From the NCBI GenBank assembly GCA_903866825.1, contig CAIPPE010000267.1, positions 1-46,832 on the forward strand: a stretch of DNA of 46,832 nucleotides, in the 5' to 3' direction. Position numbers and translations under genes: made by a program. The notes beneath the pieces were generated by a model, which was given only the letters and a program-made list of their open reading frames with translations, made no database searches and was not told the origin of the DNA. This DNA is from an uncultured Methylococcaceae bacterium. GTDB lineage: Bacteria > Pseudomonadota > Gammaproteobacteria > Methylococcales > Methylomonadaceae. Of this stretch, positions 8,397-15,511 are shown piece by piece (position 1 is the first letter of the stretch; every line of letters starts with the position of its first letter).

Positions 8397-9133
8397 GCCT
8401 GCTCTCCTTGTGTCAAGCTGTAAAACGCATCTTTTATCGACATCGTCCCGGTGGTCTGTAAGACCTCATCCACGGTGCCTTTCGCTTTAATTTGGCCTTT
8501 ATGCAGGACAATTAAATGATCCTCAGGATAGATTTCATCAATCAAATGACTCGCCCAGAGTACGGCTAACTTTTCTTCCGCGACCAATTGATGAACATAT
8601 TCAACAATCGCCAAACGGCTCGGCACATCTAAACCCACGGTCGGCTCATCGAGCAATAATAAAGCCGGCTTATGCAATAACGCACGGGCAATCTCAACCC
8701 GCCGTCGGTGTCCACCATTTAATTGCCGTATTTTCTCAAAGCGCCGCTCATACATATTCAGGCGTTCTAATTCCTGTTGAATGCGTTGCAATGCCACTTT
8801 ACGCCCCAATCCATGTAACGACGTGTGATAACGTAGGTTCTGCATAACCGACAAATCCATATCCAGGGTGGTTTGTTGAAACACCACACCCAACTTAGCC
8901 AATGCTTGACGAGTTTGTTGTTTAACATTAAAGCCACATAATTCAATTTGTCCCTCGTGGCTATCATACAAACGGGTGATTAAAGAGAATAAGGTACTTT
9001 TACCCGCGCCGTTGGGGCCTAATAACAGCGTGCATTCTCCCGAGTTAATACTAAAGCCAAGCTGATCTAAAGCCTTTTTACCACCATAAGAGAAACTTAG
9101 ATTTTCGATAGATAATGCCGTTTGTAAACTCAT
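8393..9133 (-). CDS. ABC ATPase of the PQQ-alcohol-dehydrogenase-associated system
   Basis: From the ATG at 9133 the protein has about 246 residues. An open frame extends 7 codons further upstream, but this ATG overlaps the stop of the preceding gene as ATGA and starts MSLQTALSIENLSFSYGG, so it is the better start. Walker A is GPNGAGKST (39-47), Walker B is LLLLDEP followed by the D-loop TVGLD, and the switch histidine is in ASHLIDE. The ABC signature reads LNGGHRRRVEIA where LSGGQ is usual; Ser and Gln are both replaced. I recall the GGHRRR form as common in this subfamily, so it need not mean loss of activity. It energises the permease encoded next. Confidence 0.9.
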   Translation of the reverse strand: MSLQTALSIENLSFSYGGKKALDQLGFSINSGECTLLLGPNGAGKSTLFSLITRLYDSHEGQIELCGFNVKQQTRQALAKLGVVFQQTTLDMDLSVMQNLRYHTSLHGLGRKVALQRIQQELERLNMYERRFEKIRQLNGGHRRRVEIARALLHKPALLLLDEPTVGLDVPSRLAIVEYVHQLVAEEKLAVLWASHLIDEIYPEDHLIVLHKGQIKAKGTVDEVLQTTGTMSIKDAFYSLTQGEQA

Positions 9134-10092
9134 GGCTTGACCGCAACCCCCCAAGGATAAGTCCCCACACCCACCGATTTAGTCACGGTTTGTGTGTCCA
9201 GATCAATTAATGAAATATCGTTACTGGTGCCATTCGTGGTGTAAAGACGCTTTTGATCGGGTGAAAAGGCCAGATTCCAGACCCGCTGACCCACTAATAA
9301 TACTTTTTCTACTTCAAAGGTTTTCGCATTCACCACCGCAACCCGATTAGCTGGGCCTAAAGCAACATAAGCTCTATTTCGTTCTTTGTCGATGACCACC
9401 CCCACCGGCTGAATTTTGTCACGGGTAACGCCCTGCACATCAAAGCTAATGGTTTTAATAATTTGCTTGGTTTGGCTATCTAAGATCATTAACGTACCCG
9501 CCATTTCTGAGGTCACCCACAGTTGTTGACTATCCGCTGTAAAGCTTGCAGCACGAGGTCGAGGATCAACCAGAGTATTCGCTTCAATAGTATTGGTTTT
9601 AGTATTAATCCAATGCACCATATTAGTCGTCTCTGACACACTAATCAGCCATTTATTATCAGGACTAACGGTAATCCCCTCCGGCTCTACACCGACTTTA
9701 ATTTGCTTCAGTACTTTCTTCTTGGCGACATCAATCACCGTTACCAGACTATCATCTTCGTTTGAGACATAAAGCCGATCGCCAGCGGGATTTAATGCAA
9801 ATGTTTCTGGATCTTTACCTGACGGCAGTTTACCCAGCTCTTTAAAGGTAGTGGCATCGATTATTTTTATGGTGTTCTCATCACTGGTCGCAATGTACAA
9901 GAACTTATTATCAGGACTCACAAAGATACCGCGTGGACGTTGACCAACCGACACCGTTTTAATGAGTTTACCTTCAATGGGGTCAACCACGGCCAAGGCA
10001 TTATCTTTTTCTAACGTGACAAAGACCGTTTCTGCCTGTGCGCTGGCCGTGATCGCCAGCATTAAAAACCATTTTAAAGCCTTCTGTTTCAT
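9130..10092 (-). CDS. Periplasmic YVTN-type beta-propeller protein, PQQ-catabolism-associated
   Basis: A 320-residue protein with a signal peptide (hydrophobic residues about 8-20, ending AQA). About seven repeats follow, each with a strand like FVSPDNKFLYIATSDEN and a following DATTFK or IDVAKKK turn: the YVTN/cytochrome-D1-like propeller pattern. Propellers of this family sit in the periplasm beside PQQ-dependent dehydrogenases; their job is not established, and partner binding or scaffolding is likely. The gene starts 2 bases after the substrate-binding gene stops and overlaps the ATPase start, so it is inside the operon. Confidence 0.88.
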   Translation of the reverse strand: MKQKALKWFLMLAITASAQAETVFVTLEKDNALAVVDPIEGKLIKTVSVGQRPRGIFVSPDNKFLYIATSDENTIKIIDATTFKELGKLPSGKDPETFALNPAGDRLYVSNEDDSLVTVIDVAKKKVLKQIKVGVEPEGITVSPDNKWLISVSETTNMVHWINTKTNTIEANTLVDPRPRAASFTADSQQLWVTSEMAGTLMILDSQTKQIIKTISFDVQGVTRDKIQPVGVVIDKERNRAYVALGPANRVAVVNAKTFEVEKVLLVGQRVWNLAFSPDQKRLYTTNGTSNDISLIDLDTQTVTKSVGVGTYPWGVAVKP

Positions 10093-10094
10093 TC

Positions 10095-11291
10095 TTATTT
10101 ATCCCAGTGACAGTGTGATTCAGGTTGATCATAACCGAGGGTATCAAGTTCAGTTTTTGGATGTAAAAAACCGTCTATCGGTGCAACCGCAACTAATGAC
10201 CGTGGCGCAGCCAATAAAACAGGTTGTCGCAATTGGTTATCCCAAGACCGAAACGATAAAGGGGTTCCCGTATAACCGTTTAAAGCAAAGGCCTCACTGA
10301 ACAGATAATCTTTCACGGACTTGGGTTCATGACTTTGAGTACGGGTGGCTGCTTCTCCGACAGCCCTGACCGCTAAGTAAGCACCATAATCTTCTTCTTC
10401 CATCCAACGCCCGGCTTTTTCTAAAAAGCGGTGTTGAATTTGCACAGCCCCCCATTGTTCATGGGTTTTATGCCAAGGCGTAGCAATCAGTCCTTGAGTC
10501 CCCATCACCGGACGTGGAATCCAGGTACGATAATCTAAATACTCACCAAACTGGCCTTTTTCATCGGCAACGACTAACACATCATAAGGATCGTCTGTTT
10601 GGGTAAATACAGCCACATCGGACTGCACGGTACGCCGTGCATCATACGTATGTTCCCAGGCTTTTTCTGCAACGATCTTCATGCCAAAACGTTTAGCTGC
10701 GCGTTTGATGGCTTCTGCATACAAACGATCTTCTGGATTGGGCCCCACCACAAGAAACCATTGAGTCCAGCGTTTCTTCATCATATATTGCGCCAAGGCA
10801 TCCGCTCGCATCGCCCGACTCGGTAAAATATGCAGCACATTTCGGCGACATTCTTCATTGCGTAACGCATCATCACGGGTACCGACATCAAACAATAGCA
10901 ATGGCTTAGCGGCAGGTAGATCAGCCAGTTGATTCAAGGGTTGCGCCGGTAAATTAACCACCACATACTGAAAATGCGGACTGATCTCTTTGGTAAAGGT
11001 ATCCACGACATTGCCATCCAGGTGGACAATAAACTTTTTTAAATTAAATTGCTGCCCAGTAAATTCACCCGTAGTATTATCATCATCAATACCGAGTTCC
11101 GCACCTATCACACCTTTGTCTTTAACGAAGGGATCAAGATTAGACAGTGGTGCAGGAATAACCTGTTCTTGCGTTAAATAAGCAATATTAATCGTCTGCT
11201 TGGGTGCAGCCTGAGTAAAACTCAGGTTAACACACTGAGTTAATAATAAAATAATGGCAGGTATCGAATAAGGCACTTTAGCTAATCGCAT
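10095..11291 (-). CDS. Periplasmic substrate-binding protein of the PQQ-associated ABC system
   Basis: A 398-residue protein with an N-terminal signal (hydrophobic residues about 10-28). It has the type I periplasmic-binding layout of branched-chain amino acid and urea receptors: an early strand INIAYLTQEQ, a hinge region AKPLLLFDVGTRDDALRNEE, and WFLVVGPNPEDRLYAEAIK in the second lobe. This is the first gene of the operon that continues with propeller, ATPase and ABC-2 permease. The mix of an importer-type binding protein with an exporter-type permease is odd but typical for this PQQ-linked family. The promoter must lie in the 139 bases shared with the MOSC gene. Confidence 0.87.
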   Translation of the reverse strand: MRLAKVPYSIPAIILLLTQCVNLSFTQAAPKQTINIAYLTQEQVIPAPLSNLDPFVKDKGVIGAELGIDDDNTTGEFTGQQFNLKKFIVHLDGNVVDTFTKEISPHFQYVVVNLPAQPLNQLADLPAAKPLLLFDVGTRDDALRNEECRRNVLHILPSRAMRADALAQYMMKKRWTQWFLVVGPNPEDRLYAEAIKRAAKRFGMKIVAEKAWEHTYDARRTVQSDVAVFTQTDDPYDVLVVADEKGQFGEYLDYRTWIPRPVMGTQGLIATPWHKTHEQWGAVQIQHRFLEKAGRWMEEEDYGAYLAVRAVGEAATRTQSHEPKSVKDYLFSEAFALNGYTGTPLSFRSWDNQLRQPVLLAAPRSLVAVAPIDGFLHPKTELDTLGYDQPESHCHWDK

Positions 11292-11317
11292 GGCTTAATA
11301 ACAGTAAAGTTTGGTAG

Positions 11318-11333
11318 CCGTTAATTTTAACGG
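11318..11333. promoter_or_regulatory. Perfect 16-bp palindrome in the divergent PQQ-ABC / MOSC promoter region
   Basis: CCGTTAA-TT-TTAACGG, 27 bases upstream of the substrate-binding gene start. A second small hairpin (AAGGTG at 11372-11377 and CACCTT at 11386-11391) lies on the MOSC side. The first is a good operator candidate. The T6 that follows it also allows a weak terminator reading. Confidence 0.45.
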
Positions 11334-11430
11334 ATTCAGACTTTTTTGTATTGCTTTCGAGCAGTATACCTAAGGTGAGTTGAGGCACCTTTGTATTAAA
11401 ATATGTAAGTTCAAATAAGATCAGGCAACT

Positions 11431-12255
11431 ATGACACAAAACACCTTAAGCGAAATAATACTTTATCCTGTCAAATCATTGGCAGGAATCAGTGTTTCTC
11501 AATGGCCTGTTATTAAAACAGGACTTTTATATGACCGAAAATGGATGCTGGTTGACGGCGAAGGACAGTTCTTAAGTCAGCGTAAGTTACCCAGGATGGC
11601 GTTAATAAAAACAGCTTTAACAGATGAACATCTAATATTGTCAGCGGACGGCATGGAAGATTTGCTGATCCCTTTAAATCAGACTGACGGTGAGATTATC
11701 CGCTCTACAGTATGGGGAAATACGGATGATGCACTGCATGTTTCAAAAACAGTGGATCAATGGCTGAAGCAATTTTTAAACACGGACTGTTATTTAGTCT
11801 ATCAGCCTGAGGAGGCTATTCGACCCGTCGATCCTGATTATGGCATTGCGACTGATAGCGTGGCGTTTTCTGATGGCTTTCCTTTTTTAGTGGTTTCAGA
11901 AAACTCACTGGCTACGTTAAATCAGGACATGCAATTAAATTTAACCATGGCGCGGTTTAGACCCAATCTGGTGATTAGTGGTTGTGAGGGTTATGCTGAG
12001 GATCACTGGCGGGAAATAACCATTGGCAGCATTGATTTTAGACTTCCCAAGCCCTGTTCACGCTGCGCTGTGCCCGCGATAGATCCTGAAACAGCAGAAA
12101 CAGACAAAGAACCTTTACGCACGCTTAATCGTACAAGGAAATGGCAGAATAAAGTTTATTTTGGTCAGAATGCGATACATAATCAGAGCGGTATTTTAGC
12201 AGTGGGGGATATTGTGCAGGTTAAGGTTATTGGGGATAAACAGCCACCGCTTTAA
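11431..12255 (+). CDS. MOSC-domain protein (YcbX-like, without the ferredoxin domain)
   Basis: A 274-residue protein. Residues 5-120 are the MOSC N-terminal beta-barrel (SEIILYPVKSLAGI, YDRKWMLVD, FLSQRK) and residues about 130-270 the MOSC domain (MARFRPNLVI, then the conserved cysteine in KPCSRCAVPAID). MOSC proteins bind the molybdenum cofactor and in YcbX-type reductases reduce N-hydroxylated compounds. E. coli YcbX is about 370 residues because it carries a C-terminal 2Fe-2S ferredoxin; that domain is absent here, so electrons would come from another protein. It is divergent from the PQQ-associated ABC operon. Confidence 0.88.
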   Translation: MTQNTLSEIILYPVKSLAGISVSQWPVIKTGLLYDRKWMLVDGEGQFLSQRKLPRMALIKTALTDEHLILSADGMEDLLIPLNQTDGEIIRSTVWGNTDDALHVSKTVDQWLKQFLNTDCYLVYQPEEAIRPVDPDYGIATDSVAFSDGFPFLVVSENSLATLNQDMQLNLTMARFRPNLVISGCEGYAEDHWREITIGSIDFRLPKPCSRCAVPAIDPETAETDKEPLRTLNRTRKWQNKVYFGQNAIHNQSGILAVGDIVQVKVIGDKQPPL

Positions 12256-12453
12256 GGTATAAAATAAATTGATTAGTCAAGGAAATAGGGGTACTTTAGG
12301 CTCCCAAGCGATAGTGCTTGAAGTGAATTTTATCGCGCACTTGATTGGGTTGTTTTTTGGTTGCGTTGGAGTTGTATTTGTTTGCATGCATTGTCGCACT
12401 TACATATTCAGGGATTAATATAAACAATAGGTTATATTAATTTGGCATGATTA

Positions 12454-12472
12454 TACGACAACTATTGTCGTA
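12454..12472. promoter_or_regulatory. Perfect interrupted palindrome upstream of the DUF3224 gene
   Basis: TACGACAA-CTA-TTGTCGTA has two 8-base arms and lies 46 bases before the start codon, at the place of a promoter. A TTGGCA (12442-12447) precedes it. It looks like an operator for a dimeric repressor. The regulator is not next to it. Confidence 0.5.
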
Positions 12473-12517
12473 CATATATTCCGCTAGGCATTCAATTTTT
12501 ACTTAAGAGGATTAACA

Positions 12518-12925
12518 ATGGCAACAGATGCCAAATGCATATTTCAGATTACTGGTTGGGATGAAAAAACGTATCAAGAAATAGAGGATGGTGCAAAGCT
12601 GAGTAACGCAAAGGTCACGCAGTCCTATTCTGGTGCTATTGAAGGCACCAGTACCATCGAATATCTCATGTCCTACACCATTCACGGCACGGCCAGCTTT
12701 GTCGGTCTAGAGCGCGTATCCGGTACGGTCGATGGAAAAGCCGGAACGTTTGTCCTTCAACACACTGGAAGTTTTTCGGAAGGCAAAGCACGCAGTACCT
12801 GGTCTATTATTCCTGGCTCTGGTACTGGTGATCTAGCAAGTCTTCGTGGCAGTGGTAGCTATATGGCTGGTCATGGTGAGCCTGCTCAGGTTTCCTTCAC
12901 ATACGCCTTCGAGTCTAATGCCTAA
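12518..12925 (+). CDS. DUF3224-family protein
   Basis: A 135-residue soluble protein with no signal peptide. The features fit DUF3224: an acidic N-terminal segment, then alternating strands with GTSTIEYLMSY, FVGLERVSGTVDGKAGTFVLQH and a glycine-rich GSGTGDLASLRGSG turn, probably a single small beta-barrel. The function of the family is unknown. A strong site AAGAGGA precedes the ATG by about 8 bases. It has its own promoter region with a palindrome and no co-directional partner, so it is probably a regulated single gene. Confidence 0.85.
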   Translation: MATDAKCIFQITGWDEKTYQEIEDGAKLSNAKVTQSYSGAIEGTSTIEYLMSYTIHGTASFVGLERVSGTVDGKAGTFVLQHTGSFSEGKARSTWSIIPGSGTGDLASLRGSGSYMAGHGEPAQVSFTYAFESNA

Positions 12926-12975
12926 CCTTACATTCGAGATGATATGCGAAAAAGTGCGACGCCCTTTACTTTTAC

Positions 12976-13056
12976 GCTAGAAATAACTAGGGGCATAGCA
13001 AAGTTATATTATACTTAGGAATAAGTCGCGACCTGTCCCTACTGGGAAATAACTAG
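12976..13056. repeat. Left direct repeat flanking the toxin-antitoxin locus
   Basis: GCTAGAAATAACTAGG (12976-12991), then GCGACCTGTCC (13028-13038), then a second GAAATAACTAG (13046-13056). The first two elements return in the same order and direction at 13577-13629, beyond the broken toxin gene. Confidence 0.6.
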
Positions 13057-13120
13057 ACTCCACGTGATACATTTCATGAACCACTAACTAGAAAAACCAA
13101 CATAACACAAGAGATAATTT

Positions 13121-13321
13121 ATGATTCAAGTAGAGTTGTTAAAACAGCTTATAACTGAATTGGATGATTTATCATTTTCAAAACTCCGAGACTGGTTTGT
13201 TGAATACGAGCAATCACGGTGGGATAAAAAAATAGAAGCCGACTCAAATTCTGGGAAACTTAATTTTCTAATCCATGCAGCACTTACCGAGCATAAAACT
13301 GGAATAACAAGAGATCTTTGA
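13121..13321 (+). CDS. Antitoxin of a type II toxin-antitoxin pair
   Basis: A small 66-residue acidic protein: an N-terminal helical part (LLKQLITELDDLSFSKLRDW) and a C-terminal WDKKIEADSNSGKLNFLIHA block followed by LTEHKTGITRDL. Small proteins with a W-D-x-x-I-x-x-D-x-x-x-G-K-L pattern are the usual antitoxin partners of RelE-fold toxins, where the flexible tail wraps the toxin. It looks intact. Its TGA stop overlaps the TTG start of the toxin frame (TTGA at 13318-13321), the coupling typical of such pairs. The toxin itself is broken. Confidence 0.8.
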   Translation: MIQVELLKQLITELDDLSFSKLRDWFVEYEQSRWDKKIEADSNSGKLNFLIHAALTEHKTGITRDL

Positions 13322-13581
13322 AACACAAGACATCATTCAGTTTTTGGATGTCTTATGACAAACTACCACTGGAAGTTAAGAAGCTTGCAGACAAAAACTT
13401 CCAGCCACTAAAAAATCGATTTCAGCCATTCATCCTTACAATTTAAAAAAGTCGGTAAAGTATGGTCTGCTCGTATTGGCTTGAATTACCGTGGAATCGC
13501 CACACCGATTGAGGGTGGTTTTTTTGAGTTTGGATTGGCAATCATGCTGAATATGACAAACTACTTGCCTCAAATAGCTAG
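13318..13581 (+). pseudogene. RelE/ParE-fold toxin, broken by two frameshifts
   Basis: The frame opened by TTG at 13318 reads KHKTSFSFWMSYDKLPLEV and KKLADKNFQPLKN, a toxin-like start. At about 13417 one surplus base shifts the frame; the next frame reads DFSHSSLQFKKVGKVWSARI and GLNYRGIATPIEGGFFEF, the core of the RelE-fold sheet. At about 13529-13531 one base is missing, and the third frame reads WIGNHAEYDKLLASNS before a TAG at 13579-13581, the family's C-terminus. Correcting both shifts gives a toxin of about 88 residues with no internal stop. Two separate indels make a sequencing error less likely than real decay. Confidence 0.88.
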
Positions 13582-13629
13582 AAATAACTAGGTTCTTAAG
13601 TAGGTGAAAGGATAGGTAGCGACCTGTCC
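13577..13629. repeat. Right direct repeat flanking the toxin-antitoxin locus
   Basis: GCTAGAAATAACTAGG (13577-13592) is identical to 12976-12991, and GCGACCTGTCC (13619-13629) is identical to 13028-13038; spacing is 42 here and 52 there. The left arm overlaps the toxin stop codon. The repeats bracket about 600 bases and could mark how the cassette entered or spread. Confidence 0.6.
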
Positions 13630-13691
13630 ACACAGAGATACCGAACAAACCAAGGTCATCAGCGCTACACAACTACCGCTAATAACAATCT

Positions 13692-14618
13692 ATGTCTAAG
13701 CACAATAATCATCCTATTGCCCTGTTCGGGGAAGTACTGATAGATCAATTCCCTGAGGGTCAACGCATATTAGGTGGAGCACCGTTTAATGTCGCTTGGC
13801 ATCTACAAGCGTTTGGTCAAAAACCCTGCTTCATTAGCCGGATTGGTAACGATGAAACTGGACAACTGATTCAAAAGGCAATGAGTAATTGGGACCTGTC
13901 AATGGATGCCCTGCAAATTGATCCTGTTCATCCCACAGGTACTGTCGCGGTGACATTTGAACAAGGCGAGCCTCATTATGAGATTTTAACCGAGCAGGCC
14001 TATGATTTTATTAACGCTGAAGCACTTGATTTAACTACTGCTTATCCAATTATTTATCATGGCACTCTCGCGTTACGACACTCGGTTTCTGAACAGGCCC
14101 TTAAAACCCTAAGCACTCAGTCTACTGGCAAGATTTTTATTGATGTTAATTTGCGTGCCCCTTGGTGGCAGAAAGAAGCAGTAAATAAATGGTTAAGTAC
14201 CGCTCACTGGGTAAAGCTTAATCATGAAGAACTAATGGCCTTATTCCCTTTGCAAAGTAGCCTTCAAATTAACTTGCGTGAAACCATGCAACGCTTCTTA
14301 ACACAGCATAATCTGGAAGTTTTAGTGGTTACTTGTGGTCACTTAGGCGCTAAAGCCCTGAGTCAAACCGGTGAATTTATAGAAGTCTTTCCTTCTGATC
14401 AATTATCAGTCGTCGATACCGTTGGCGCAGGTGATGCATTTTCTACGGTGTTATTATTGGGTCTGCGCCTGGGCTGGTCATTATCGGTAACAATGAACAG
14501 AGCTCAGGCTTTTGCCTCTGCTTCGGTCACCCAACAAGGTGCCATTGTGCAAAACGTAAACTTCTATCAACCGTTTATAACTGAGTGGCAGCTTACTGAA
14601 GTTGTAACAAATAAATGA
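13692..14618 (+). CDS. PfkB-family sugar kinase, probably fructokinase
   Basis: A 308-residue protein of the ribokinase fold. The start ALFGEVLIDQFPEG, the glycine pair in LGGAPFNVAWHL, and the C-terminal signature VDTVGAGDAFSTVL (catalytic base D248 in GAGDAF) are all present. The short sequence between and the GTLALR / LNHEEL blocks resemble bacterial fructokinases, so fructose to fructose-6-phosphate is the likely reaction. In methanotrophs such kinases work with sucrose synthesis genes, but none is near. No good partner gene lies on either side. It is followed by a long stretch without intact genes. Confidence 0.85.
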   Translation: MSKHNNHPIALFGEVLIDQFPEGQRILGGAPFNVAWHLQAFGQKPCFISRIGNDETGQLIQKAMSNWDLSMDALQIDPVHPTGTVAVTFEQGEPHYEILTEQAYDFINAEALDLTTAYPIIYHGTLALRHSVSEQALKTLSTQSTGKIFIDVNLRAPWWQKEAVNKWLSTAHWVKLNHEELMALFPLQSSLQINLRETMQRFLTQHNLEVLVVTCGHLGAKALSQTGEFIEVFPSDQLSVVDTVGAGDAFSTVLLLGLRLGWSLSVTMNRAQAFASASVTQQGAIVQNVNFYQPFITEWQLTEVVTNK

Positions 14619-14657
14619 CAGCATCCCGCTATTGTTAAAATGCATCTAGCCAAAACG

Positions 14658-14922
14658 ATGAATGAATGGCCCACTCTAGCGCACTGTTTCAGCAAGTTGA
14701 TTTAGCGCTAGACAGTCATGACTGGTTGAAAATAATGATTTTTGAGCGGTATAACAATACCTAGAAGTGCTAGCGCTCTATGCTGAAGCGCTGCAAAGAC
14801 CCGCTTGATCCGTGCAAAAGGTCAATGGATTAATGTAAATATACTTTGAACTCGTTGCCCAACCTGCTAAAGCACTGCAAAGCTATGCTGAAGCACTGGG
14901 CCGTTTTAAAAAAAGAATATGA
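14658..14922 (+). pseudogene. Decayed small helical protein gene
   Basis: From the ATG at 14658 the frame reads NEWPTLAHCFQQVDLALDSH and DWLKIMIFERYNNT, then stops at 14763-14765. The frame one base over continues from 14761 with LEVLALYAEALQ, a stop, SVQKVNGLM, a stop, and FELVAQPAKALQSYAEALGR to a stop at 14920. The continuous helical pattern across one frameshift and two stops points to a dead gene of about 90-100 codons. The parts resemble short FliT-like or hypothetical helical proteins, but I cannot name the family. YAEAL appears twice 105 bases apart, so part may be an internal duplication. Confidence 0.45.
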
Positions 14923-15511
14923 GTGATTCTCCAGCACTTCAATGGACTTTTGAAGCACTCTAAAATGTTCCCAAAATGGCCGAGTAGATGTTAAGAATCG
15001 CTTTTTGGGTCACTGAATGGGTATACCAGATAAGCCAAATCATTGGCCGGGTTGTTGAAGTAATTGGCCAAGTGTTTGTAGCAGTCAAACTTGATTGCCG
15101 AGTGGGAATTAATGCTTGACGAGTGCCACATAAGATAGCTTGAGTGGTGCATTCACTTGATTAATTGCTAACTTAGATGTCTTAACCAAAACTATAGGCC
15201 TATCTACCCTTTCTGCAATGTAAACATTGCACAAGTAAATACAGCTATTTTTCTATCAATCAGTAAAAACTGAATTCAACTGAAAATTCATTAGCCAATG
15301 TTTCAACTGCATTTCTAAATTTATGCTCATGTCCATCTTTAATACTCAGCCTCATTAGTTGCCTTTGTATGAGATATAATGTGCATGGCTAAATTATGTC
15401 TCTATTTGAGATTGTCACACTGTAAGATTAATAAACGAAACTCGGATTTCTTACGAAAGATTGTTGTCCAATGCGTAAATTTTTAGCACTTAATTCGCAT
15501 TTTATACATTA
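14923..15511. other. Stretch without a supported gene, upstream of batD
   Basis: Together with the decayed gene before it, this makes about 890 bases without an intact coding region. The only open frame of note is 43 codons at 14988-15119 (hydrophobic, with QISQIIGRVVEVIGQVFVAV); it has no clear ribosome site and I do not call it a gene. The minus strand holds a 32-codon frame ending near 15259, also unsupported. A perfect TATAAT (15375-15380), 132 bases before batD, may be its -10 box, but no good -35 box is at the right distance. An 18-base palindrome is listed separately. Confidence 0.5.
15214..15231. promoter_or_regulatory. Perfect 18-bp palindrome in the region before batD
   Basis: TGCAATGT-AA-ACATTGCA has two 8-base arms. 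It lies about 280 bases before batD and 143 bases before a TATAAT box, so it could be an upstream operator or a small hairpin. No T-run follows. Confidence 0.35.

Noticed and set aside
8393-9133. Dead ATPase because of the LNGGH signature
   Set aside because: Walker A, Walker B, D-loop and switch histidine are intact, and I recall a GGH-type signature as usual in this PQQ-associated subfamily.
9962-10300. Plus-strand open frame of 112 codons at the junction of the propeller and binding-protein genes
   Set aside because: Antisense to two well-supported coupled genes; composition is typical of a shadow frame.
13436-13672. Minus-strand 78-codon frame over the broken toxin
   Set aside because: The toxin reading is supported by protein features in three consecutive frames on the plus strand; the minus frame has none.
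14988-15119. 43-codon hydrophobic open frame before batD
   Set aside because: No ribosome site and no recognisable family; it lies in a stretch with decayed sequence.
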